The notes beneath the pieces were generated by a model. It saw only the letters and a list, made by a program, of their open reading frames with translations. It did not search any database and was not told where the DNA came from. Below, piece by piece: positions 40,210-52,130 of a stretch of 64,000 nucleotides of DNA. Origin of the DNA: Aulostomus chinensis. Lineage: Eukaryota > Chordata > Actinopteri > Syngnathiformes > Aulostomidae. The translations under genes and the position numbers were made by a program. Each line of letters begins with the position of its first letter. Position 1 is the stretch's first letter. Location of the stretch: positions 12,229,980 to 12,293,979 of the forward strand of contig JBBMOA010000001.1 of the NCBI GenBank assembly GCA_037954235.1. Direction: 5' to 3'.

Positions 40210-42983
40210 CACTACATTACTGTTAGCATCATCTTGAGTTCATTAGCAATTCTTCCGACATCACTGTCGCAATATTTTGAGGTTCGTCGCAACTTTTACT
40301 ACATTACTGTCGCATTATTTTGAGGTTCGTAGCAACACTTACTACATAACTGTAAGTATCACTTTGAGGTTATTCGAAAGTTTCACTCCATTACTTTTAG
40401 CATCATTTTGAGTTCATTAGCAATTCTTACTACATCACTGTCGCATCTTTTTGAGATCATTAGCAATTCTTCCGACATCACTGTCGCAATATTTTGAGGT
40501 TCGTAGCAACTCTTACTACATTACTGTAAGCATCACTGAGTTTCTTAGCAACTATCACTACATTACTGTTAGCATCATATTAAGTTCATTAGCAATTCTT
40601 ACTACATCACTGTCACATCATTTTGAGATCATTAGCAGTTCTTCCGACATCACTGTCGCAATATTTTGAGGTTCGTCGCAACTCTTACTACATTACTGTC
40701 AGCATCACTTTGAGTTTATTAGCAACTATCAGTCCATTACTGTTAGCATCATTTTGAGTTTATGAGCAATTCTCACGACATCACTGTAGCATTAAATTGA
40801 GTTCATTAGCAAGTCTTACTAAATGACTGTCAGCATCACTTTGAGGTTGTTCGAAACTCTTACTACATTACGGTAAGCATCACTGAGATTCTTAGCAACT
40901 ATCACTACATTACTGTTATAATATCTTGAGTTCATTAGCAATTCTTCCGACATCACTGTCGCATTATTTTGAGGTTCGTAGCAACTCTTACTACATGACT
41001 GTCAGCATCACTTTGAGGTTATTCGAAACACTTACTACATTACTGTAAGCATCACTGACTTGATTAGCAACTATCACTACATTACTGTTAGCATCATCTT
41101 GAGTTCATTAGCAATTCTTCCGACATCACTGTCGCAATATTTTGAGGTTCGTAGCAACTTTTACTACATTACTGTCGCATTGTTTTGAGGTTCGTAGCAA
41201 CTCTTACTACATGACTGTCAGCATCACTTTGAGTTTATTGGAAACTTTCACTCCATTACTGTTAGCATCATTTTGAGTTCATTAGCAATTCTTACTACAT
41301 CACTGTCGCATCATTTTGAGGTTCGTAGCAACTCTAACTACATTACTGTTGCTTTATTTAAAGGTTCGTAGCAACTCTTACTACATTACTGTCAGCATTA
41401 CTTTGAGTTTATTAGCAACTATCACTACATTACTGTTAGCATCATCTTGAGATCATTAGCAATTCTTCTGACATCACTGTCACATTATTTTGAGGTTCGT
41501 AGCAACTCTAACTACATTACTGTTGCTTTATTTAAAGGTTCGTAGCAACTCTTACTACATTACTGTCAGCATTACTTTGAGTTTATTAGCAACTATCACT
41601 ACATTACTGTTAGCATCATCTTGAGTTCATTAGCAATTCTTCCGACATCACTGTCGCAATATTTTGAGGTTCGTCGCAACTTTTACTACATTACTGTCGC
41701 ATTATTTTGAGGTTCGTAGCAACACTTACTACATAACTGTAAGTATCACTTTGAGGTTATTCGAAAGTTTCACTCCATTACTTTTAGCATCATTTTGAGT
41801 TCATTAGCAATTCTTACTACATCACTGTCGCATCTTTTTGAGATCATTAGCAATTCTTCCGACATCACTGTCGCAATATTTTGAGGTTCGTTGCAACTCT
41901 TACTACATTACTGTAAGCATCACTGAGTTTCTTAGCAACTATCACTACATTACTGTTAGCATCATTTTAAGTTCATTAGCAATTCTTACTACATCACTGT
42001 CACATCATTTTGAGATCATTAGCAGTTCTTCCGACATCACTGTCGCAATATTTTGAGGTTCGTCGCAACTTTTACTACATTACTGTCAGCATCACTTTGA
42101 GTTTATTAGCAACTATCAGTACATTACTGTTAGCATCATTTTGAGTTTATGAGCAATTCTCACGACATCACTGTAGCATTAAATTGAGTTCATTAGCAAG
42201 TCTTACTAAATGACTGTCAGCATCACTTTGAGGTTGTTCGAAACTCTTACTACATTACGGTAAGCATCACTGAGATTCTTAGCAACTATCACTACATTAC
42301 TGTTATAATATCTTGAGTTCATTAGCAATTCTTCCGACATCACTGTCGCATTATTTTGAGGTTCGTAGCAACTCTTACTACATGACTGTCAGCATCACTT
42401 TGAGGTTATTCGAAACACTTACTACATTACTGTAAGCATCACTGACTTGATTAGCAACTATCACTACATTACTGTTAGCATCATCTTGAGTTCATTAGCA
42501 ATTCTTCCGACATCACTGTCGCAATATTTTGAGGTTCGTAGCAACTTTTACTACATTACTGTCGCATTGTTTTGAGGTTCGTAGCAACTCTTACTACATG
42601 ACTGTCAGCATCACTTTGAGTTTATTGGAAACTTTCACTCCATTACTGTTAGCATCATTTTGAGTTCATTAGCAATTCTTACTACATCACTGTCGCATCA
42701 TTTTGAGGTTCGTAGCAACTCTAACTACATTACTGTTGCTTTATTTAAAGGTTCGTAGCAACTCTTACTACATTACTGTCAGCATTACTTTGAGTTTATT
42801 AGCAACTATCACTACATTACTGTTAGCATCATCTTGAGATCATTAGCAATTCTTCTGACATCACTGTCACATTATTTTGAGGTTCGTAGCAACTCTAACT
42901 ACATTACTGTTGCTTTATTTAAAGGTTCGTAGCAACTCTTACTACATTACTGTCAGCATTACTTTGAGTTTATTAGCAACTAT
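40210..42983 (-). repeat. Two tandem 1387-bp satellite copies (second site)
   Basis: 40210-41596 and 41597-42983 are near-identical tandem copies, offset 1387 bp. Shared private variants: AACTGTAAGTATCAC, TTACTTTTAGCATC, TACATTACGGTAAGC, TGTTATAATATCTTG and GTTGCTTTATTTAAAGG. The TTTATTTAAAGG monomer is itself present twice, about 180 bp apart, inside each copy. Few differences separate the copies, so the event is recent. Confidence 0.88.
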
Positions 42984-45900
42984 CACTACATTACTGTTAG
43001 CATCATCTTGAGTTCATTAGCAATTCTTCCGACATCACTGTCGCAATATTTTGAGGTTCGTAGCAACTTTTACTACATTACTGTCGCATTATTTTGAGGT
43101 TCGTAGCAACTGTTAGTACATGACTGTCAGCATCACTTTGAGGTTATTCGAAACGTTCACTCCATTACTGTTAGCATCATTTTGAGTTCATTAGCAATTC
43201 TTACTACATCACTGTCGCATCATTTTGAGATCATTAGCAATTCTTCTGACATCACTGTCACATTATTTTGAGGTCCGTAGCAACTCTTAGTACATGACTG
43301 TCAGCATCACTTTGAGGTTATTCGAAACGTTCACTCCATTACTGTTAGCATCATTTTGAGTTCATTAGCAATTCTTACCAAATCACTGTCGCATCATTTT
43401 GAGATCTTTAGCAATTCTTCTGACATCACTGTCACATTATTTTGAGGTTCGTAGCAACTCTTACTACATTATTGTTGCATTATTTTAAGGTTCGTAGCAA
43501 CTCTTACTACATTACTGTCAGCATCACTTTGAGTTTATTAGCAACTATCACTACATTACTGTTAGCATCATTTTGAGTTCATGAGCAATTGTCACGACAT
43601 CACTGTAGCATTGAATTGAGTTCATTAGCAACTCTTACTTAATGACTGTCAGTATCACTTTGAGGTTGTTCGAAACTCTTACTACATTACTGTATGCATC
43701 ACTGAGTTTCTTAGCAACTATCACTACATTACTGTTAGCATCATGTTGAGTTTATTAGCAATTCTTCCGACATCACTGTCCCATTATTTTGAGGTTCGTA
43801 GCAACTCTTACTACATGACTGTCAGCATCACTTTGAGGTTGTTCGAAACGTTCACTACATTACTGTAAGCATCAGTGACTTCATTAGCAACTACCACTAC
43901 ATTACTGTTAGCATCATCTTGAGTTCATTAGCAATTCTTCCGACATCACTGTCGCAATATTTTGAGGTTCGTAGCAACTTTTACTACATTACGGTCGCAT
44001 TATTTTGAGGTTCGTAGCAAGTCTTAGTATATGACTGTCAGCATCACTTTGAGGTTGTTCGAAACTCTTCCTACATTACTGTAAGCATCACTGAGTTGAT
44101 TAGCAACTATCACTACATTACTGTTAGCATCATTTTGAGTTCATTAGCAATTCTTCCGACATCACTGTCGCAATATTTGGAGGGTCGTAGCAACTCTTAC
44201 TACATTACTGTCAGCATTAGTTTGAGTTTATTAGAAACTATCACTACATTACTGTTAGCATCATTTTGAGTTTATGAGCAATTCTCACGACATCACTGTA
44301 GCATTGAATTGAGTTCATTAGAAACTCTGACTAAATGACTGTCAGCATCACTTTGAGGTTGTTCGAAACTCTTACTACATTACTGTAAGCATCACTGACT
44401 TGATTAGCAACTACCACTACATTACTGTTAGCATCATCTTGAGTTCATTAGCAATTCTTCCGACATCACTGTCGCAATATTTTGAGGTTCGTCGCAACTT
44501 TTACTACATTACTTTCGCATTATTTTGAGGTCCGTAGCAACTCTTAGTACATGACTGTCAGCATCACTTTGAGGTTATTCGAAACGTTCACTCCATTACT
44601 GTTAGCATCATTTTGAGTTCATGAGCAATTCTTACTACATCACTGTCGCATCATTTTGAGATCATGAGCAATTCTTCTGACATCACTGTCGCATTATTTT
44701 GAGGTTCGTAGCAACTCTTAGTACATGACCGTCAGCATCACTTTGAGGTTATTCGAAACGTTCACTCCATTACTGTTAGCATCATTTTGAGTTCATTAGC
44801 AATTCTTACTAAATCACTGTCGCATCATTTTGAGATCATTAGCAATTCTTCTGACATCACTGTCACTATATTTTGAGGTTTGTAGCAACTCTTACTACAT
44901 TATTGTTGCATTATTTTAAGGTTCGTAGCAACTCTTACTACATTACTGTCAGCATCACTTTGAGTTTATTAGCAACTATCACTACATTACTGTTAGCATC
45001 ATTTTGAGTTCATGAGCAATTCTCACGACATCACTGTAGCATTGAATTGAGTTCATTAGCAACTCTTACTAAATGACTGTCAGCATCACTTTGAGGTTGT
45101 TCGAAACTCTTACTACATTACTGTATGCATCAGTGAGTTTCTTAGCAACTATCACTACATTACTGTTAGCATCATGTTGAGTTTATTAGCAATTCTTCCG
45201 ACATCGCTGTCCCATTATTTTGAGGTTCGTAGCAACTCTTACTACATGACTGTCAGCATCACTTTGAGGTTGTTCGAAACTCTTACTTCATTACTGTAAG
45301 CATCACTGACTTGATTAGCAACTACCACTACGTTACTGTAAGCATCACTGACTTGATTAGCAACTACCACTACATTACTGTTAGCATCATCTTGAGTTCA
45401 TTAGCAATTCTTCCGACATCACTGTCGCAATATTTTTAGGTTCGTAGCAACTCTTACTACATTACTGTCAGCATCACTTTGAGTTTATTAGCAACTATCA
45501 CTACATTACTGTTAGCATCATTTTGAGTTCATTTGCAATTCTTACTAAATCACTGTCGCATCATTTTGAGATCATTAGCAATTCTTCTGACATCACTGTC
45601 ACATTATTTTGAGGTTCGTAGCAAGTCTTACTACATTATTGTTGCATTATTTTAAGGTTCGTACTAAGTCTTACTACATTACTGTCAGCATCACTTTGAG
45701 TTTATTAGCAACTATCACTACATTACTGTTAGCATCATCTTGAGTTCATTAGCAATTCTTCCGACATCACTGTCGCAATATTTTAAGGTTCGTAGTAACT
45801 TTTACTACATTACTGTCGCATTATTTTGAGGTTCGTAGCAACTCTTAGTACATGACTGTCAGCATCACTTTGAGGCTATTCGAAACGTTCACTCCATTAC

Positions 45901-47175
45901 TGTTAGCATCATTTTGAGTTCATTAGCAATTCTTACTAAATCACTGTCGCATCATTTTGAGATCATTAGCAATTCCTCTGACATCACTGTCACATTATTT
46001 TGAGGTTCGTAGCAACTCTTAGTACATGACTGTCAGCATCACTTTGAGGTTATTCGAAACATTCACTCCATTACTGTTAGCATCATTTTGAGTTCATTAG
46101 CAATTCTTACTCCATCACTGTCGCATCATTTTGAGATCATTAGCAATTCTTCTGACATCACTGTCACATTATTTTGAGGTTCGTAGCAACTCTTACTACA
46201 TGACTGTCAGCATCACTTTGAGGTTCGTAGCAACATTTATGACAATACTGTAAGCATGACTGAGTTGATTAGCAACTATCACTACATTACTGTTAGCATC
46301 ATTTTGAGTTCATTAGCAATTCTTCCGACATCACTGTCGCAATATTTTGAGGTTCGTAGCAACTTTTACAACATTACTGTCGCATTATTTTGAGGTTCGT
46401 AGCAACACTTACTACATGACTGTAAGCATCACTTTGATGTTATTTGAAAGTTTCACTGCATTACTGTTAGCATCATTTTGAGTTCATTAGCAATTCTTAC
46501 TACATCACTGTCGCAACATTTTGAGATCATTAGCAATTCTTCTGACATCACTGTCACATTATTTTGAGGTTCGTAGCAACTCTTAGTACATGACTGTCAG
46601 CATCACTTTGAGGTTATTCGAAACACTTACTACATTACTGTAAGCATCACTGAGTTGATTAGCAACTATCACTACATTACTGTTAGCATCATTTTGTGTT
46701 CATTAGCAATTCTTCTGACATCACTGTCGCATTATTTTGAGGTTCGAAGCAACTCTCACTACATGACTGTCAGCATCACTTTGAGGTTATTCGAAACTTT
46801 CACTTCATTACTGAAAGCATCACTGATTTTATTAGCAACTATCACTACATTACTGTTAGCATCATTTTGAGTTCATTAGCAATTCTTCCGACATTACTTT
46901 CGCATTATTTTAAGGTTCGAAGCAACTCTTACTACATGACTGTCAGCATCACTTTGAGGTTGTTCGAAACACTTACGACATTACTGTAAGCCTCACTGAT
47001 TTTATTAGCAACTTTCACTACATTACTGTTAGCATCATTTTGAGTTCATTAGCAATTTTTACAACATCATTGTAGCATTATTTTGAGGTTATTAGCAACT
47101 CTTCCTCCATTACTGTCGCATCATTTTGAGATCATGAGCAATTCTTTCGACATCACTGTAGCATTATTTTGAGGT

Positions 47176-47330
47176 TTTGAGGTACCTTTGTTTGTAACCT
47201 CGTCCCCACTGATCCTGGATCTGCTCGACGTTCCTGCCTGTTAAAAGGAAGGTTTTTATCACCACTGTTGCAGGATGTGCTTGCTGATGGAGAATTGTTG
47301 GCTATAAACTCATTGAACTCACTCCAAGTC
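47176..47330 (+). repeat. Dispersed teleost-type repeat fragment
   Basis: Contains CTGTTAAAAGGAAGGTTTTT and TATCACCACTGTTGCAGGATG, then GTGCTTGCTGATGGAGAATT and GTTGGCTATAAACTC. It resembles a motif scattered widely in fish genomes (TTAAAAGGAAGTTTTTCC followed by CCACTGTCGCCAAGTGCTTG). The class of element is not certain. It abuts the right end of the inverted satellite array. Confidence 0.45.
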
Positions 47331-47539
47331 ATTAGTTTTGAGCAAACTCATGACTCCTGATTTTTAACTCAATTGTTTGTTAAACACAGAGATCCAGGTG
47401 TAGTTCCTCTATGTTCATCCACTAAACTAGAATAGAGTTCTCCTCTTTCCATGGTGGAACAAAGAAGGGGGAGGGTCAATAAGAATATGATCTTTGGACG
47501 TTACAGCATCTAAAGACTCAAATCCATATTTAAGGATAC

Positions 47540-47812
47540 ATATTTGAGAGGGAGGAAACAGTGATGGGAGGCTGGAGGCTTGAAGGGCTTGATTTTTAGC
47601 GGCCAGTGAAGCCACCTTTTGCTGGCTGAGTCCCAGAGACTCATGGAGGCTCTTTGTGGAGGATTTCCACGAGAGAGTCCAGCATCGAAACTTGTTAGTT
47701 TCCTGTCAACTGAGTCCAGGATGTCCCCGAGGTCCTTATTGGGTGATGAGGGTGCGCTGGACGGTCGGCTTCTTTTGGGAAGTGGGGTCGCCACGTTACC
47801 GGTCCTCCCCAT
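47540..47812 (-). pseudogene. LINE ORF1-like coiled-coil fragment
   Basis: Minus-strand reading gives LGDILDSVDRKLTSFDAGLS in one frame, then, after a frame change, SLHESLGLSQQKVASLAAKN followed by QALQ. Alternating hydrophobic heptads and the ENQAL-like ending resemble the coiled coil of ORF1 proteins of L1/Tx1-type elements, which bind element RNA. No RNA-binding domain or ORF2 follows. Assignment rests on overall character only. Confidence 0.4.
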
Positions 47813-47830
47813 GACGGGTCGGTGGCAGCA

Positions 47831-48065
47831 CTCGTCTACGTTCTCCTGCAGACTTTCTGCGGTTCCTTCTTCCAGATTTTATTGATGAGGATTGTTGTGG
47901 ATGAGAGAATTGAAAATTCTTACTGCAGTTTGAGGTTTTGATGATTCAAACTGTGTAGATTGGTGTTAAGAAGTTAGCTTGTTAGGATAAATTCAGGTGT
48001 GAGCCACCACACTGAATCAGGCACAGGTAGGACGTTCACCCTGACATGGAACATCAACAGTTTAA
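47831..48065. other. Unannotated spacer
   Basis: No coding or RNA feature recognised. The last part (from about 48045) is shared with the region upstream of the second tRNA-Ser-like copy at 53.5 kb. Confidence 0.35.
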
Positions 48066-48147
48066 CGTTGCTGGCAGGACTCCAACCTGAGCAGGGAGAC
48101 CCCAATGGATTTCTAGTCCATCGCCTTCACCACTCAGCCACAACGAC
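48066..48147 (-). tRNA. tRNA-Ser(AGA)-like, probably degenerate
   Basis: An 82-nt minus-strand match to tRNA-Ser: D-region GGCTGAGTGGTGAAGGCGAT, anticodon arm TGGACTAGAAATCCA with anticodon AGA, and a long variable arm GGGGTCTCCCTGC. The T loop reads TTGGAGT rather than TTCGAAT, so the invariant C56 and the B box are damaged; the first T-stem pair is T-C; one acceptor pair is C-A. It is likely a pseudogene. It sits in the diverged duplicated segment also found at 53.5 kb. Confidence 0.75.
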
Positions 48148-48559
48148 CACATTCACACACACATTTGAAGAGGATGGATATCCACAAAATGATCTTAATT
48201 TCTGTCACAAGCCCATTTGTGTGAGGTCCTATTTTCTCTTTTTCAGCATTCCTTTGTTTCCAAGTCTCTAATAAGTGCAGAATTACAAAGACAAGCAAGC
48301 TGGATCCATCCTGGGCAGGTGATAGGAGCCACTGACCACTGGCCAGAGACCCTGGCACAGACGTTGGGGGTGGTGAGAGAGAGCATTTCTACAATTATAT
48401 TCTACATTTATAGAATTCTACAATCCTACAATTTCATTGAGCAGACGCTTTTGTCCACAGCCACGTACGTACATCACATGTATAGAATATATATGTTCCT
48501 CTTTCATCTACTGATTAACCACAAAATGCAGTCAAATGCCAGTAAATTCTGAGCATTTA

Positions 48560-48720
48560 TTCATTATTCATGATTATTCATTATTTTTGAATCCATTTTC
48601 ACTGTCACTCTTCTGTTCATTTTCAGTTTGATTCATAAAAATGAACAAACTTTGACGTGTTTTCTTCTCTTGTGTGTCAACAACTTTGGATTGGGAATCT
48701 CCTGACAAACAGACCACATG
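48560..48720. repeat. Segment duplicated at 53745-53895
   Basis: TGAACAAACTTTGACGTGTT, TTGTGTGTCAACAACTTTGG and TCCTGACAAAC at 48635-48710 recur with few changes at 53815-53885. Both copies lie a few hundred bases after a tRNA-Ser-like sequence, so tRNA and flank were duplicated together. Between them (48150-48560) the sequence is only weakly alike. Confidence 0.6.
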
Positions 48721-49301
48721 ACCAGGAGGAAGTGTTGTTGGTGAGTTTGGCCCCTGAGCTCAAGACAGTTGGGACCAATAAAGGACAGCTCCAAATGCAG
48801 CTGTGAAGCCTCATTGTCAGCTGGGAGGAACGACAGGTGTCTCCCTCTAGTGGCTCCTCACAGCAACACCAGCCTCATTTCAAACACATGCATCCACCAC
48901 CTCACTACCAAAGGCCAGTTGGGCCTGGACAGACAGGAGAGTTTCAAGTGTTGGACAAAGGTCTTTAAGATGTTCTTATTAATTCTATAACATCTGAGAT
49001 TAAAATCTATGGAATTACAACCAACAAGCAGCCAAACACCTGATCAGATGCTCCTTCATGAGGCTGAGAAGAATCAATCTAAACTGGGATGAAGAAAATT
49101 AACTGAGAGGAGAAACCTCCTGATTGGCTGACATGGACCCACCTGATCCATGTCAGCCTTGTTGGAGCAGAAAGAGGTGGATCAGAGGAATCAGTGGATC
49201 AAGACTCAGGTGGCAGATGAAGAGTCTCTGTATTCACAATGGAGTCAGAGAAATCTTCCAACGTGAGAGAACGTGACAGACCATTTTATACTGAAGACAG
49301 G
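48721..49301. other. Unannotated spacer
   Basis: No gene recognised. A short palindromic-looking repeat of TCCATGTCAGCC / GGCTGACATGGA lies at about 49125-49160. Confidence 0.35.

Positions 49302-49363
<62 letters not shown>
49302..49363. repeat. (TG)n microsatellite
   Basis: About 31 perfect TG units. Confidence 0.97.
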
Positions 49364-49365
<2 letters not shown>

Positions 49366-49710
49366 ATGTGCAGACTTTTCCCTGGAACAACGTTTTTTAT
49401 TTGAAGCAAGAAAGCAAGAGCCTCCAGATCAAAGTCAGAATTGATGATGATGTCATCAGGGCTTTGATAGTGTATTTATTTGTACCTAGAATTCTGTCTT
49501 TGATCTCAGGAGGACATGAAAGAAACTCAACTTTAAAAAGTATATGAGAGCATTCAGCTTGGTTAGAAAACATTTTGACTGTTTAACAGTAGAGTTTGTT
49601 AGAAACAGTTTACAACACTCAGAATTAAATTGAAGACAAAAACCTTCCACACTTAAATCCTGTCTCTAACTTCAAACTGGGGATGAACATTTTTATAATC
49701 AATCTGTCTC

Positions 49711-49805
49711 TATGTGTTGGCCCTGCCATGGACTGGTGACCTGTCCAGGATAAACCCCGCCCCTCACCTGAGGGCTGCTGGGATAGGCTCCACCCCCACG
49801 AACCA
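49711..49805 (+). repeat. Dispersed repeat tail, teleost type
   Basis: GGCCCTGCCATGGACTGGTG, ACCTGTCCAGGATAAACCCC, then GGGCTGCTGGGATAGGCTCC, then ACCCCCACGAACC. This sequence (GATGGACTGGCGACCTGTCC...GGGATAGGCTCCAGC) is among the most frequent interspersed repeats in fish genomes, known from 3' parts of retroposons. The element of origin is not assigned. Confidence 0.65.
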
Positions 49806-50050
49806 TTGCAGATCATCAATCACCAAAGCTCCTAAGGAGGATTACAGAGTTTGGGAGTCAGTGACTTAATAGAGTCTAGCAAAGGGTTGAACCTGAATGA
49901 GACAGTCACCCTTCAACATGGGGCCATGGCAGAGTGAACCAAGAACACTACAATGGGGGTGAGAGTGGAGCCATGATGGACTCACAGTTCATCACCTCCA
50001 CCATCATGTGGACCACCTGATCACCTCTCCCTCAACTTCTAAATAACTCA

Positions 50051-50122
50051 TTCCCTGACTGGGAATCGAACCCAGGCTGCGGCGGTGAGAGCGCCGAATC
50101 CTAGCCACTAGACCATCAGGGA
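50051..50122 (-). tRNA. tRNA-Glu(CTC), apparently intact
   Basis: A 72-nt cloverleaf on the minus strand. The acceptor TCCCTGA pairs fully with TCAGGGA, followed by discriminator A. The D arm is TGGTCTAGTGGCTAGGA. The anticodon stem CGGCG/CGCCG encloses CTCTCAC with anticodon CTC. The T arm CTGGG/CCCAG encloses TTCGATT. Relative to the usual vertebrate gene, the T stem has a paired change (CTGGG/CCCAG in place of CCGGG/CCCGG), which argues for selection. A box and B box (GGTTCGATTCC) are intact. No clear T-run terminator stands immediately downstream, where the sequence is GAGTTATTTAG. Confidence 0.9.
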
Positions 50123-50606
50123 CCACACTGAGCTCTCCAACAACAGAGACTATAGACAATGACTCAAGAACACAGGACTCTGTTGTCTCAGCTTGAGATG
50201 CAGAGGGTCCACCAAGACCACCAGACACCTCAGCCTCCTAAAGACAGTCCACCCCCAGGATCCTGCCCCCTCTGCTCCAACTCAGCCCTCCATTCATAAC
50301 ATGACTTTCGCTACGTCCGAACTGCCAAGTACCAACCTACGTCCTCCTGCTACGACCTAAACATGGCGGCACCACTCAGACACCCTCGAAGATTGGTGGT
50401 GAAGCACGACCTCTGCTGGCAGAGCACAGACACCGCAATTAGGTAGACAGCACCAATGAAAGCCCCACCTGCTGGCCTGACTGTGGTACTGCACTCCACT
50501 CTGAACAAACCCTTCATTCATTCTCTATTATTAAGCACGTTCACGCACCTGTACAGGTGTGTTCACATTATATACATATTATATATTTATGCTTGGCCGT
50601 TTTTGA

Positions 50607-50672
50607 TGAACTTGGGTGGGACTCTGGTGCAGGGATGAGGTCATGGAGCTGATCTGGGAGCAGTCCTGATGT
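50607..50672 (+). repeat. Short duplicated segment (copy at 52780-52849)
   Basis: GATGAACTTGGGTGGGACTC, TGGTGCAGGGATGAGGTCAT, GGAGCTGATCTGGGAGCAGT and CCTGATGTTA recur at 52780-52849 with two or three substitutions. Both are in the same orientation. Origin unknown. Confidence 0.75.
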
Positions 50673-51320
50673 TAGTTAGTATTTATAGTAGTTAGTATTG
50701 CAGTACAACAACACTCTGATCCTTCCTTTTCAAATGTTTTTATTGTGTTTCTCTCATCAGGTGTTCAAAATGATGACAATAAAAATCAATAATTGATATT
50801 CAGCTTTGTTTCAACAATAATAACTGATCAGAAATGAGGCCTGATGGCTGCAATAGCAGCTTTGTGCTTTTCAGTGACTCCTGCTATAAAAAGGAGTCAA
50901 GGCGGTCTTAAAGATGTGAAAATGTTCCAAAGATCCTTCTTCATGTTGGTCCTGAACAAGATTGGTGACAGGCCTTTTTTCAAAGGAGCTCCAAAAGGCT
51001 CACTTAACCCTTTGAGGCCTGGCTGAGACACGAGGCCTGTTGACCTTTGACCCTGTTGCTCTTTTGCTCTCATTGGCCTCTCCAGTGGATACAGACCTGA
51101 AACTTGAACTGTGAGGCCTCTCAAATGTATAGAATCATGATCTGTTTTTGGCAGCAGAAAGTCATTAAATACTGTCAACACAGATTAGAGGTGACGACTG
51201 AGTCCACAATGTCCTGCTACCTTTGTGGCCGTCTCGTCTGGCTTTGATCCCTCATGGAACCTCTGAGAATCAGGGCTCCTCTGTCTCTACTGCTGCTGCA
51301 GGAGTCAGAGGGTCTCTCAC

Positions 51321-51372
51321 CTGAAATTCAGATGCCAGACAAGAAGACACTTGGAGCTGACAGAAGTCATCG
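51321..51372 (-). other. Candidate exon, unknown gene (weak)
   Basis: A 52-nt block flanked on the minus strand by CCACCTACAG and GTGAGAG, both good splice signals. One frame reads DDFCQLQVSSCLASEFQ without a stop. No family recognised. It could be chance, since two splice-like motifs 50 bp apart are common. Confidence 0.25.
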
Positions 51373-51752
51373 CTGTAGGTGGAGACATTCACAGGCTAAC
51401 AAGGTGACCTCGTGGTAAGACAGGTTCTCTAATGGCACAGAACTTCAAACTGAGATCACAGCACAGTCGTTCTGAGGCGTCAGCAACTGGCATGAGCCAT
51501 TCCAAAGATTTGCAGTGGGCCACACTGGAAATATGGCTTTAAAACATGGAACAGCTCACACAGCGTACAGTTAGAAGTGTAAAAGTCAAAGTTGAGCTGA
51601 TGCCAGGTGTTGCCACAGTGTCATAGAAACACCTTGAGTCAGAACCACGTGGAAGGACCCCACTCAGGTCAGACCTGAAACGTACGAGTGTGTGAAGTTA
51701 CCCTCCCCCGTTTGAGAGCCTTGATGAAATGAACCCACAATGACATGACTGG

Positions 51753-51756
<4 letters not shown>

Positions 51757-51800
<44 letters not shown>
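51757..51800. repeat. (GT)n microsatellite
   Basis: 22 perfect GT units. Confidence 0.97.
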
Positions 51801-51802
<2 letters not shown>

Positions 51803-52037
51803 CCATGTTAAACTCTTTAAATAAATGTTTCAACCTGCTATTATTTGGATGCTGTATGATTCCTGCAACCCCAGACTAACTCAGGTGTTCGTACTGCAAC
51901 CTAAAGCATGGTGATGAGGAGAATGATGAACAATCCACAAGGTGATCAGAAAATAAGAAATGGATTCAGGAACAACAAACCCATCTCTGAACATGTGATT
52001 GAAACATGTGAGTGGGACTGGCAGAACCTGGCTTTAC

Positions 52038-52130
52038 CTCAAAGTGTCTCATCCAGAGATCTGTGACAGGCGTCTGCTGTGGAGGGTCAATCTGTCCGTC
52101 CACATTCAGATCATCGATGCAGCGACTCTG
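52038..52130 (-). other. Candidate 31-codon exon, unknown gene
   Basis: Minus strand: acceptor GATCCTAG, then 93 nt, exactly 31 codons in phase 0, encoding QSRCIDDLNVDGQIDPPQQT followed by PVTDLWMRHFE, then donor GAG/GTAAAG. The other two frames contain stops. The composition is typical of real coding sequence rather than random AT/GC text. No family recognised. The only other candidate exon downstream (51321-51372) does not match its phase. Confidence 0.4.

Larger units (their letters stand above)
28597..47175 (-). repeat. 43-bp satellite array, right block (minus orientation)
   Basis: Same satellite as the left block but inverted, seen as GAGGTTCGTAGCAACTCTTAC, TACATTACTGT and (T/C)AGCATCATTTTGAG motifs. 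Read on the minus strand, the same subtypes (TTCGAA, GTGATAGTTGCTAAT, TGTCGGAAGAATTGC and so on) appear in the same order. The first kilobase (28597-29520) consists of more generic monomers with GTAGCAACTCTCA, without the subtype cycle. The last 200 bp (46980-47175) are also degenerate. The core is highly homogeneous. No genes. Confidence 0.96.

Noticed and set aside
28597..47175. Possible CRISPR-like array (short repeats with variable steps)
   Set aside because: The units are contiguous without unique spacers, the genome is eukaryotic, and variation is of satellite-subtype type.
49239..49547. Cys-Val repeat reading frame
   Set aside because: It is a translation of the TG microsatellite.
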